A stretch of DNA of 64,000 bases from Chitinophaga nivalis (GTDB lineage Bacteria; Bacteroidota; Bacteroidia; Chitinophagales; Chitinophagaceae): NCBI RefSeq assembly GCF_025989125.1, contig NZ_JAPDNR010000001.1, positions 620,001-684,000 on the forward strand, written 5' to 3'. Both the position numbers and the translations under genes were made by a program. Below the pieces are notes generated by a model. That model made no database searches and had not been told where the DNA came from. It was given only the letters and a program-made list of their open reading frames with translations. This document shows positions 44,980-52,896 of the stretch, in pieces (position 1 is the stretch's first letter; every line of letters starts with the position of its first letter).

Positions 44980-46758
44980 ATGTTCAAGAATGTTTTATGG
45001 TGGCTGGCATTACCATTAGTACTGCTCAGTGCATGCGACAAATCCATGGTCACTGTTAAGTATCCCAACGAAATAGTGCCGCCTGTCAACAATAATAATC
45101 CTATTCCTACCCAGCAGGTGAAAACCGGCATTCAGGGGATTATACTGGATGAGAATAATCGTCCGGTACAAGGCGCCAGCGTAAAAGCCGGGCAGAAAAC
45201 CATCAGCACCAATGCCAAAGGATATTTTCTGTTAGATGATATTACTGTGGTGAAAGCTGCCGCGGTAGTTACGGTTACAAAAAGCGGTTACTTCGATGGT
45301 ATCCGTACGTTCAGCATTCCTGCAGACAATAAACTGCAGTATGTACAGATACAACTGCTGCCGAAAAAAGTAGCTGGCGTATTTGACGGCGCCACCGGCG
45401 GAAACATCACCGCTTCCAACGCCCAGTTTATCTTCCGGCCTAATCATGTACTGAATGCCGACAATACACCTTATACCGGTAAAGTATCCTTGTACTATGC
45501 CCCCATCAATCCGGAGCGTGCTGATTTTGCAGACATTATGCCGGGTGACCTGCGCGGTATTAACAACGGCAATGCACTGGTAGGTTTAAAATCCTATGGC
45601 ATGATGGCGCTGGAAGTACGCGGCGCTGCCGGCGAAAAGCTGCACCTGGACAGCTCCATGTCCGTGACCTTTAAAGTGACGATTCCGGCCACCTTATTGT
45701 CTTCCGCACCGGCTACGATTCCATTGTGGCATTTCGATGAAAAAATCGGCGTATGGCGGGAAGAAGGCAGCGCGAACAAAGTTGGCGACAGCTACCTGGG
45801 ATCACTCAAACATTTTTCCACCTGGACCCATAGTCTATGGTTTTGGCCTGCCTATTTTACCGCTACCCTCCAGAATGAAACAGGCAGCCCATTGGCCTTT
45901 TTCCAGATAAAAATGACCCGCCAGGATGGCACCAGTTCTTTTGACTATACCAACGAAAACGGAGAAGTCCAGGGTGTCGTACCAGCCAATGAGTCATTGA
46001 CCATGACCGTTGTTAAACGCCATGGCACCTGTGAAATGGAAATGTTATCCAGAAAAGTCGGGCCTTGGACTGCATTCAACAGCCTCGGAATTATTAAAGT
46101 AACTCCGGCCGCAGGTAACACGCTGCGTATAAGCGGCACCGTTACAAACTGTGATAACAACCCGGTAACCAATGGCATTGTGAATGTAACCGTGGAGAGT
46201 AAACTTTATCGTGCGTTGTTAAAAAACGGGACTTATAACATCACAGCGCTTCATTGCGAAGCGACTGCAACCGACGTCAGTATCAATGCAATAGACCTGG
46301 CCACCAACAAAACAATCGCCCGTGAATTAACAGCAGTAAGTGTAGACCAGGTAGCAGATCTACAGGTTTGTGACGTCATAGAGCAAAGTACGGCCAGCCT
46401 GATCGTGGATGGTACCAGTTATACCTATACCACACCCGCAGACATCGTAGATTTAAGTTCAGATACATCAGATGTTTATCGGGTAAAAATTACCAAAAAC
46501 CCTTTCGGTAATATCAAAGAATCCTGTGTACTGATTCTGGCAGGTTTAGAAAAAGGTACTCACGTCCGTAACATGCACCTGAACCTGCCTAATGTTTTCT
46601 TGGGTGGTGATTATTCCTATACCGTTACCCAAGAAGCTCCCCGTAAAGGCGACTTCCTCATCTTTACAATAAACGGGAAATTAAGGAATGCGCAGGATTA
46701 TACAGATACCCGCCTCCGTACAATCAGTGGGACCGTAAAAGTAAAAAGGCTGTGGTAA
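44980..46758 (+). CDS. Lipoprotein with a carboxypeptidase regulatory-like domain
   Basis: A 592-residue lipoprotein (MFKNVLWWLALPLVLLSAC, Cys19). Residues about 48-115 form a CarboxypepD_reg-like beta-sandwich (KTGIQGIILDENNRPVQGASVKAGQKTISTNAKGYFLLDDI). The rest consists of further beta-domains (NVTPAAGNTLRISGTVTNCDNNPVTNGIVNVTVESKLYRALLKNGTYNI looks like a second copy of this fold), with no catalytic motif. It is divergent from susC and probably surface exposed. It ends at a strong terminator. Confidence 0.83.
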   Translation: MFKNVLWWLALPLVLLSACDKSMVTVKYPNEIVPPVNNNNPIPTQQVKTGIQGIILDENNRPVQGASVKAGQKTISTNAKGYFLLDDITVVKAAAVVTVTKSGYFDGIRTFSIPADNKLQYVQIQLLPKKVAGVFDGATGGNITASNAQFIFRPNHVLNADNTPYTGKVSLYYAPINPERADFADIMPGDLRGINNGNALVGLKSYGMMALEVRGAAGEKLHLDSSMSVTFKVTIPATLLSSAPATIPLWHFDEKIGVWREEGSANKVGDSYLGSLKHFSTWTHSLWFWPAYFTATLQNETGSPLAFFQIKMTRQDGTSSFDYTNENGEVQGVVPANESLTMTVVKRHGTCEMEMLSRKVGPWTAFNSLGIIKVTPAAGNTLRISGTVTNCDNNPVTNGIVNVTVESKLYRALLKNGTYNITALHCEATATDVSINAIDLATNKTIARELTAVSVDQVADLQVCDVIEQSTASLIVDGTSYTYTTPADIVDLSSDTSDVYRVKITKNPFGNIKESCVLILAGLEKGTHVRNMHLNLPNVFLGGDYSYTVTQEAPRKGDFLIFTINGKLRNAQDYTDTRLRTISGTVKVKRLW

Positions 46759-46778
46759 TAGATTGTCGTATATTTTTT

Positions 46779-46817
46779 AAAAAGGCCAATAGTTCTCAAA
46801 AACTATTGGCCTTTTTT
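46779..46817 (+). terminator. Intrinsic terminator
   Basis: Near-perfect 16-bp stem including GGCCAATAGTT/AACTATTGGCC with a 6-nt loop and a T6 tail, 20 bp after the stop at 46758. Confidence 0.9.
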
Positions 46818-46868
46818 GCATAAATTCATAGGAAATACCGTTATAGAAAAACCAGATCCAATGTTTTT

Positions 46869-47513
46869 ATGAAGCACCTTTATCCTCTTCTGATTTTACT
46901 GATGGGCACCCTGCTGGTAGCCTGCAGTAAAGAGACGAGTAAAGATGGCCCTCAATTCGGTAACTGCGAGTATGCGCCCTACACCATTGGCTCTTCCTTC
47001 TCCTACAGCAATATCAAAAACGATTCGAAAGATACCTTCAATTATACCCTCACTGTTTCCGGTGATACCACCATCCGGGGCACTACCTACAAAAAGATTG
47101 GCGACGACAGTGTATTCACCGGCTCCAACTGCAAAGACGGCGTCTATACACAGATCGCCAGCATGCCTACCTATCAGGGAGGCCGCGCAGACGACCTGAA
47201 ACTGACCTACCTCCGGGAATACATGCCGCAGGGAAGCATCTGGCTCGACACGATCAAAATTGTCAATGCCCAGGATACTTCTACCGGTATTCTGCTGTAT
47301 ACCATCCTCGACAGAGGCATTACCAAAGCAGTGAATGGTAAAAACTATCTGGAAGTCATCAGTGTCAGAACAGACGCCTATTCTGTCATGCATGGCGGCC
47401 CTGTACCCGCAGGCACCATTGCTACCCGCTATTATGCAAAAGGCGTGGGTCTGATAGAAGAAGATAAACCAACAGATACCACCAGGATTACCTCCTATAT
47501 CCTCAAACCCTGA
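46869..47513 (+). CDS. Lipoprotein of unknown function
   Basis: A 214-residue lipoprotein (MKHLYPLLILLMGTLLVAC, Cys19). The mature protein is beta-rich (YAPYTIGSSFSYSNIKNDSKDTFNYTLTVSGDTTIRGTTYKKIGDDSVFT, later TRYYAKGVGLIEEDK), a pattern seen in many Bacteroidota outer-membrane-associated lipoproteins. I recognise no named domain. Its stop TGA (47511-47513) directly abuts the stop of the convergent DacB-type gene (TGATCA shared block), so there is no terminator space between them. Confidence 0.8.
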   Translation: MKHLYPLLILLMGTLLVACSKETSKDGPQFGNCEYAPYTIGSSFSYSNIKNDSKDTFNYTLTVSGDTTIRGTTYKKIGDDSVFTGSNCKDGVYTQIASMPTYQGGRADDLKLTYLREYMPQGSIWLDTIKIVNAQDTSTGILLYTILDRGITKAVNGKNYLEVISVRTDAYSVMHGGPVPAGTIATRYYAKGVGLIEEDKPTDTTRITSYILKP

Positions 47514-48812
47514 TCAATACTCTTTCCAGATCATCGTCAGCAGTCGTTCTACTGCTCTCCGTACACCACCCGCCTTTTCGCGGTTATTATTGACCAGCAC
47601 ACTGAATACCAGCACTTTATTTTTCCGTGTCACCAGATAACCACTCAACGCGACAGCCCCTGTAAAGCTGCCGGTTTTGGCATGTACAAACTGTTGGGTG
47701 TAATAGTTTTTCAGCGTTCCTTCTTTTCCACCGGTGGGAAAGATTTCCCAGAGGCGGTCTTGCGGATATTCCCGGTACAGCTTTGTGAGTATGGTTACAA
47801 AGTCGCGCGGCGTAAACAGGTTATAACGGGAAAGGCCGCAACCATCTACCCATTGCGGTGAATCGGGTAAACCTTTCAGCGGCCCGGACAACAAATAGTC
47901 GATCGTCTTTTTGTTATTCAGCGTATCCCATTGGCGGGCAGCACTCATCAGCAGGATTTGTTCTGCAAAAAAATTGTCGCTCCGGTGCATCATGGGGGCA
48001 TATAACGAATCCGCAGGAATGCTGTTCAATATTTTAAAGGGGCCGGCCGGCGGTACTGTCGCAATACTGATGCGACGGTGCAGCGTATCTTCCAGTCGCT
48101 GTTGCAGGTCCGTTATCGTTCCTGTCATAAAAGGAACATACCCCTTTGACACGCTCCTGTCAGCAGGATTATATTGCAGGGAGAAAGTGTTGCTCCGTTC
48201 GTCCCGTTTCATGACCGGACTGCGCAATGTAGCATCAACGGTGGTCTGCAGCGTAAATAATCCAGGTAAGATGCTGCTCGTATCCCGGTGATGATACAGC
48301 CGGGCTACGTTGCCGTACATTGGCCATTCATTCAGTTCAGGCTGATAATCGTCGGCATAGTCGTCCCAGGCCCACCCTGGTCCGAAACGCTGATACTGGT
48401 TGACGGCCGGTACCAGGTATATCTTTTTAGCGGTTGTTTGCAACAGTTGCAATAACGGCTGCCAGGTATAGTCCGGATGCAGGAAAGACGGATCCCCCAT
48501 TCCCTGTACAAACAAGGCCGTATCATTTTCATAGTAGCGGGCACCGGGTAAGGAGTCGCCCAGCAGCTTCAATCCTGCATATAATGCAAATATCTTCACG
48601 TTGGATGCCGGCGTAAAAAACTGATCATCGTGGTGTTGCAGCCAGTACTTACCGGTAGCCGGTTCGTAGATACTGATGCCAGTCTGCGTTTGTTTCAGCG
48701 GCGCCTGCTGCAATAGCTGCGTGTCTGCCCATTTCTTAATCGCTGCAGACTGTGACTGTGCCTGCAATACACTAAAGAGGCAACCCGCTGTTGCCAATAA
48801 AATGCTCCTCAT
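47514..48812 (-). CDS. dacB: D-alanyl-D-alanine carboxypeptidase/endopeptidase, PBP4 (S13) type
   Basis: Trims or cross-cuts peptidoglycan peptides in the periplasm. The 432-residue protein has a signal peptide (1-20) and the penicillin-binding triad: SxxK S70-N-V-K73 (PASNVKI), SDN at 278-280 (HRSDNFFAEQ) and KTG at 379-381 (HAKTGSFTG). It is shorter than E. coli DacB (about 477 residues) but all motifs are present. Upstream lies the terminator of the Gfo/Idh operon. It is convergent with the lipoprotein gene, and the two stop codons touch. Confidence 0.93.
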   Translation of the reverse strand: MRSILLATAGCLFSVLQAQSQSAAIKKWADTQLLQQAPLKQTQTGISIYEPATGKYWLQHHDDQFFTPASNVKIFALYAGLKLLGDSLPGARYYENDTALFVQGMGDPSFLHPDYTWQPLLQLLQTTAKKIYLVPAVNQYQRFGPGWAWDDYADDYQPELNEWPMYGNVARLYHHRDTSSILPGLFTLQTTVDATLRSPVMKRDERSNTFSLQYNPADRSVSKGYVPFMTGTITDLQQRLEDTLHRRISIATVPPAGPFKILNSIPADSLYAPMMHRSDNFFAEQILLMSAARQWDTLNNKKTIDYLLSGPLKGLPDSPQWVDGCGLSRYNLFTPRDFVTILTKLYREYPQDRLWEIFPTGGKEGTLKNYYTQQFVHAKTGSFTGAVALSGYLVTRKNKVLVFSVLVNNNREKAGGVRRAVERLLTMIWKEY

Positions 48813-48875
48813 AGGTGGAAATTACGAATTACCTGCAGTAATCGGGTCATTACCCGCTGCGGTGCTTAAAAAGAA

Positions 48876-48904
48876 CAGCGAAGATCGATATACGATCTTC
48901 GCTG
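48876..48904 (-). terminator. Intrinsic terminator of the Gfo/Idh-FGE-like operon
   Basis: 12-bp stem CAGCGAAGATCG/CGATCTTCGCTG with an ATATA loop; on the minus strand TTCTTTTTAA follows. Confidence 0.85.
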
Positions 48905-48928
48905 CTCCGTTGTAAAAAACCACAGTTA

Positions 48929-50266
48929 TCAGGTGGTAAAATATTTGGTCTGCCCAGGCTTTGCATAAGCGTAGTTGCCGCTGGCATCCGGTAATACCGG
49001 TGGCGGCGCATCAAAAGCATACCGCTGGGGTTGGATATTTAACCCGGAATTTAATGCTACCTGCCAGTTGATGACCTGTCCGGAATAGGTAGCCAGCCGG
49101 CCGATGATAGCAGACAGGGTGGCTTCTGCCCCTCTCTCTGCATCCTGGAAGCGATACTCTCCTTTGGCAATCGCTGCAAACAGTTCATCATGCTCGGTCT
49201 GATAAGGGTTGTTTTCTTTTGTTTTATCAAACTGATACAACACTTTTCCTTTGTGACTTACAATCGTACCCTTATCACAGAAAATGCGGCCCCTGGTACC
49301 TACAATTTCTTCATCTACTTTACTGGGTGCATCTTTCCAGTGGCGGCACTGACTGTTCATCACTACGCCGTTGGCATACCGGTATTCCACAAAGTGGTGG
49401 TCGAAGATCTCTCCGTATTCTTTACCCGTACGTACGGCACGGCCGCCCATACCACCTGCCGTCAGCGGTGTAGCGCCCATAAACCAGTTACTCACATCAA
49501 TATTGTGGATATGTTGTTCTACGATATGATCGCCGCACAGCCAGTTGAAATAATACCAGTTACGCATCTGGTACTCCATCTCCGTATATTCTGGTTTGCG
49601 GGGCTTCACCCAAAGTGCACCCTGGTTCCACCACACCTGTGTAGACAGTATCTCACCGATCATCCCATCCTGTACACGTTTATACAACTCCCGGTAAGAG
49701 TTTTGATAATGGCGTTGCAGGCCCACCACTACATTCAGTTTTTTGCTTTTGGCTACGGCGGCAGCTTCCAGTACTTTTTTAATACCTGCGGGGTCTGTTG
49801 CTACCGGTTTTTCCATGAATACATGTTTCCCTTGCCGGATGGCTTCTTCAAAATGAATAGGCCTGAAACCCGGCGGGGTGGTAAGGATCACCACATCCGC
49901 AAGAGCAATCGCCTGCTTGTAGGCATCAAACCCGGTAAATTTATTTTGCTCCGGTACTTTCACCCGGTTGGCTTTTTCGCCCAATGCTTCTTTGATGTTG
50001 TCGTAGCTGTCTTTCAGCCGGTCCGGGAAGGCATCGGCCATGGCTACCAGCTCCACATTTTCTTTGGTGCTGAGCGCTTGGGTAGCAGCGCCGGTACCGC
50101 GGCCACCACAACCAATCAGGGCTACTTTAATGACATCAGAAGAGCCGGAGAAAAAATTGGCTTTGGATAAAACAGGCATCGCTAAGAGTCCGCCGGCCAG
50201 CAGGGATGTTTGTTTTACAAATGAGCGGCGGCTTTGATCGTGGAATTTATCATGTTCGCGTTCCAT
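48929..50266 (-). CDS. Tat-signal Gfo/Idh/MocA family oxidoreductase (second copy type)
   Basis: A 445-residue predicted periplasmic NAD(P)-dependent oxidoreductase. The Tat motif SRRSFVK (12-18) precedes LLAGGLLAMPVLSKA. The Rossmann motif is ALIGCGGRGTG (49-59), the catalytic-type EKP is at 152-154 (FMEKPVATD), and CGDHIVEQHIHNIDVSNW carries the probable active-site His. It differs enough from the 38406 gene that the two are not recent duplicates. It follows the FGE-like gene by 37 bp, so they are likely cotranscribed. Confidence 0.9.
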   Translation of the reverse strand: MEREHDKFHDQSRRSFVKQTSLLAGGLLAMPVLSKANFFSGSSDVIKVALIGCGGRGTGAATQALSTKENVELVAMADAFPDRLKDSYDNIKEALGEKANRVKVPEQNKFTGFDAYKQAIALADVVILTTPPGFRPIHFEEAIRQGKHVFMEKPVATDPAGIKKVLEAAAVAKSKKLNVVVGLQRHYQNSYRELYKRVQDGMIGEILSTQVWWNQGALWVKPRKPEYTEMEYQMRNWYYFNWLCGDHIVEQHIHNIDVSNWFMGATPLTAGGMGGRAVRTGKEYGEIFDHHFVEYRYANGVVMNSQCRHWKDAPSKVDEEIVGTRGRIFCDKGTIVSHKGKVLYQFDKTKENNPYQTEHDELFAAIAKGEYRFQDAERGAEATLSAIIGRLATYSGQVINWQVALNSGLNIQPQRYAFDAPPPVLPDASGNYAYAKPGQTKYFTT

Positions 50267-50303
50267 AAAAGAAGTAAGATTTTTGATTTTAGGATGTGTA
50301 TAA

Positions 50304-51266
50304 CTAGCGTGCTCCTTTATATTTATCTATCATCTCTTCAAAGAATTGAGCTGCTTCTATAGCAGTAGGTTGTTGTACAGGTCTGACTATTCTGAATCCC
50401 ACAAAGGGGGCATCTGCGTTCCACCAAAAGCTTTTAGGAATCTGCGGATCACGGCGGTTCCACACCGGATCTGATTTCAGGCGGGCAGCACTACGTAGCT
50501 GCGGGGCCGCATCCTGATAGTTACCGCCTTTCACCACCCGGGGTGTTTTAGCCGTAGGATGTATCCAGGGATCTTTCCCGGATGCCTGTGCCACACCAGT
50601 TTCCTCGTATTGATCCATCGTCCATTCTGCCACGTTCCCCAGCATGTCATACAGGCCCCAGGCGTTGGGTTTCAGCTGTGCTACCTTGTGGTATTTCTGG
50701 TCACTGTTTTCTTTAAACCAGGCATAGTCTTTCAACGCGGCGGCGTCATTGCCAAAAGGATAGGCCGTAGTAGCGCCGGCACGGCAGGCGTATTCCCATT
50801 CTGCTGCGGTAGGCAGGCGATAAAACACGCCTGTTTTGGCATACAGCCAACGGCAATACATCAGGGCGCCATACTGGCTCATACTGTTAGCCGGATATCC
50901 ACCGGATTTGCCCATACCCAGGGTAAGGTCTATATACGGCGGGCTGGGACGCGTCATCCCATCGGGAATCGGTGTTTTATCTTTTTCAGCATCCGCATAT
51001 ACATCGTATTCATCAAACGTAACTTCTGTAGCTCCCATCCAGAAATCAGACAATTGTACGGCAGCTGCCGGGCCTTCATCTTTATTTCTGCCTTTTTCAT
51101 TGTCCGGGCTTCCCAGGGTAAAGGAACCTCCTTTGATGGGCACCATTTTAAAACTTAATGCAGTACCGGGGAGCTTTTGTTCATACGGTTCAAAAGCCTG
51201 TGACTGGGCCACTACTCCCTGGCTGCATATAAGACCCAGTAATAAGGTCATATACTGTCTGGTCAT
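50304..51266 (-). CDS. FGE/SUMF1-fold secreted protein, probably not a formylglycine enzyme
   Basis: A 320-residue exported protein (signal about 1-20, VVA-QSQ). It has the FGE fold: VPIKGGSFTLGSPDNEKGRNKDEGPAAAVQLSDFWMGATEVTFDEYDVY, RLPTAAEWEYACRAGA, GLYDMLGNVAEWTMDQY and a C-terminal FVGFRIVRP. The two active-site cysteines of true formylglycine-generating enzymes are missing from the C-terminal part, so it is more like the GldJ/GldK-type or other non-catalytic members. It is first in an operon with the downstream Gfo/Idh gene. Confidence 0.85.
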   Translation of the reverse strand: MTRQYMTLLLGLICSQGVVAQSQAFEPYEQKLPGTALSFKMVPIKGGSFTLGSPDNEKGRNKDEGPAAAVQLSDFWMGATEVTFDEYDVYADAEKDKTPIPDGMTRPSPPYIDLTLGMGKSGGYPANSMSQYGALMYCRWLYAKTGVFYRLPTAAEWEYACRAGATTAYPFGNDAAALKDYAWFKENSDQKYHKVAQLKPNAWGLYDMLGNVAEWTMDQYEETGVAQASGKDPWIHPTAKTPRVVKGGNYQDAAPQLRSAARLKSDPVWNRRDPQIPKSFWWNADAPFVGFRIVRPVQQPTAIEAAQFFEEMIDKYKGAR

Positions 51267-51406
51267 CTCGCGTGATTGATAAAATGATATAAGTGGGTGA
51301 ATTTAAAAAATACAATACTGGAATGCAATACTTTTTTAGGAATGCGAAAATTGCGTCAGGAATTGAATTTTTTGCATCACTGCTAGTATTTACATGAGAA
51401 AGCGAT

Positions 51407-51414
51407 TAAATTTA
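51407..51414 (+). promoter_or_regulatory. Near-consensus promoter box (TAAATTTA) of the isomerase/epimerase gene
   Basis: One mismatch from TAnnTTTG (final A), 33 bp before the ATG at 51448. It lies in the divergent region between two sugar-oxidation genes. Confidence 0.35.
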
Positions 51415-51447
51415 TCGTCACGTCGTTTTTACACTTAATCTAACGTT

Positions 51448-52380
51448 ATGGAAAGAAGAAAATTCCTGCAACAAAGCACGCTGGCAGGCATCTCTACCCT
51501 CGCACTGGGGGCACTCGGCTATCCCAGCCAGGCGGCCGGCTCCACTCCTGCTCCCGGCGCCGGTGAAAATACCTTTCGCCTCAACTATGCCCCACATGAT
51601 GGTATGTTTAAAAACAGTGGTGGCAGCAGTTTTACAGATCAGATCAAATATATGCATGACCAGGGTTTCCGGGCTATTGAAGACAATGGCTTGTTGGGAC
51701 GCCCGGTAGCAGAACAGGAGAAAATCGGCGCACTGCTGAACAAACTGGGTATGCAGATGGGTGTATTTGTTGTGGATACCGGCAACAATTGGAAAACGTC
51801 TCTTGCCTCCGGCAAACAGGAGTTTAAAGATGCCTTTGTAAAAACCTGTAAAGACAGCGTGGAAGCAGCAAAGCGGGTCAATGCCAAATGGGCGACTGTT
51901 GTTCCTGGCTTCTTCGATCGCAGCCTCCCTATGGGTGTACAAACAGCCCATGTATTGGATGCCTTGCGTAAAGGAGCGGAAATATTTGAACCCCATGGCC
52001 TGATCATGGTACTGGAGCCGCTGAGCGATACACCGGAACTGTTTCTACGTACAGCAGAGCAAAGTTTTGAAATCTGTAAAGCTGTCAACAGTCCATCCTG
52101 TAAAATCCTGTACGACATCTATCACATGCAACGCAACACAGGTAACCTGATTCCCATCATGGACCTTTGCTGGGATGAAATTGCGTATATCCAGATCGGT
52201 GATAATCCCGGCCGGAAAGAACCAGGTACCGGTGAAATCAATTATAAAAACATTTTTAAACACCTGCATAAAAAAGGCTACAAAGGTGTGCTGGGAATGG
52301 AACACGGCGTTGCCGGAAAAGGACAGGAAGGCGAAGCAGCACTGATCCGCGCTTATCGGGAAGCGGACAATTTTATGTAA
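51448..52380 (+). CDS. Tat-signal TIM-barrel isomerase/epimerase (hydroxypyruvate-isomerase-like)
   Basis: A 310-residue exported xylose-isomerase-fold enzyme. The Tat signal is MERRKFLQQSTLAGISTLALGALGYPSQAAG. The barrel carries probable metal ligands in MVLEPLSDTP (Glu), KILYDIYHMQ (Asp) and LGMEHGV (Glu/His), as in sugar isomerases and epimerases. Export via Tat agrees with a metal cofactor inserted in the cytosol. It is divergent from the Gfo/Idh-FGE-like operon and is the natural partner for keto-sugar chemistry in this block. Exact substrate unknown. Confidence 0.88.
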   Translation: MERRKFLQQSTLAGISTLALGALGYPSQAAGSTPAPGAGENTFRLNYAPHDGMFKNSGGSSFTDQIKYMHDQGFRAIEDNGLLGRPVAEQEKIGALLNKLGMQMGVFVVDTGNNWKTSLASGKQEFKDAFVKTCKDSVEAAKRVNAKWATVVPGFFDRSLPMGVQTAHVLDALRKGAEIFEPHGLIMVLEPLSDTPELFLRTAEQSFEICKAVNSPSCKILYDIYHMQRNTGNLIPIMDLCWDEIAYIQIGDNPGRKEPGTGEINYKNIFKHLHKKGYKGVLGMEHGVAGKGQEGEAALIRAYREADNFM

Positions 52381-52388
52381 GCCGGTTG

Positions 52389-52456
52389 TTTTGATATTTA
52401 GTTATCTGATCCGGATCATCATAGCAGCGTCAATATCCGATAACTAAATATCAAAA
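52389..52456. repeat. 18-bp perfect inverted repeat with an inner palindrome
   Basis: The arms (52389-52406 and 52439-52456) include GATATTTAGTTATC and its complement. The 32-nt loop contains the perfect palindrome TGATCCGGATCA (52407-52418). It lies just after the isomerase/epimerase stop and may terminate it, but no T-run follows. Confidence 0.6.
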
Positions 52457-52510
52457 TAATGAAATGTCCAACGTTTAATTTTCTTAACTTAACTAATAAA
52501 TCTTTCTGCT

Positions 52511-52861
52511 ATGGGTTTTCTGATCCGGATATTAGTCAGCGCGCTGGCGGCTATGCTAACTACCTATTTATTAAAGCCTGCTGTTAAGATAGACAGCTTC
52601 ATGACGGCGCTGATACTGGCACTCGTATTAGCTTTATTAAATGCACTGGTAAAGCCCCTGTTGATTATACTCACGCTTCCGGTCACCATTGTTACCCTCG
52701 GTCTTTTCCTCTTTGTCATTAATGCGTTGATTATCCTGCTGGCAGCCAAACTCATCTCAGGGTTTAAAGTAGATGGTTTCTGGTGGGCCATGTTGTTCAG
52801 TATTGTAATGACCATCATCAACAGCGTTATGCTTAGTATTGCCGGCGGCAGCAATGATTAG
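52511..52861 (+). CDS. Small membrane protein of the YvlD/phage holin 4_2 family
   Basis: A 116-residue protein with about four transmembrane helices. The start MGFLIRILVSALAAMLTTYLLKPAVKIDSFMTALILALVLALLNALVKPLLIILTLPVTIVTLGLFLFVINALIILLAAKLISGFKVDGFWWAM is typical of the family (PF04020-like). These proteins are widespread, with no confirmed holin function in cellular genomes and some role in membrane stress. Its stop is 35 bp before the E1 gene, so cotranscription is possible. Confidence 0.9.
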   Translation: MGFLIRILVSALAAMLTTYLLKPAVKIDSFMTALILALVLALLNALVKPLLIILTLPVTIVTLGLFLFVINALIILLAAKLISGFKVDGFWWAMLFSIVMTIINSVMLSIAGGSND

Positions 52862-52896
52862 CCCCTCATACCTTTTCTGCCATTAAAAACCACTCC

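Noticed and set aside
49190..50170. Long plus-strand frame inside the Gfo/Idh gene
   Set aside because: Shadow of the true gene on the minus strand; cysteine- and histidine-rich translation typical of an antisense frame.
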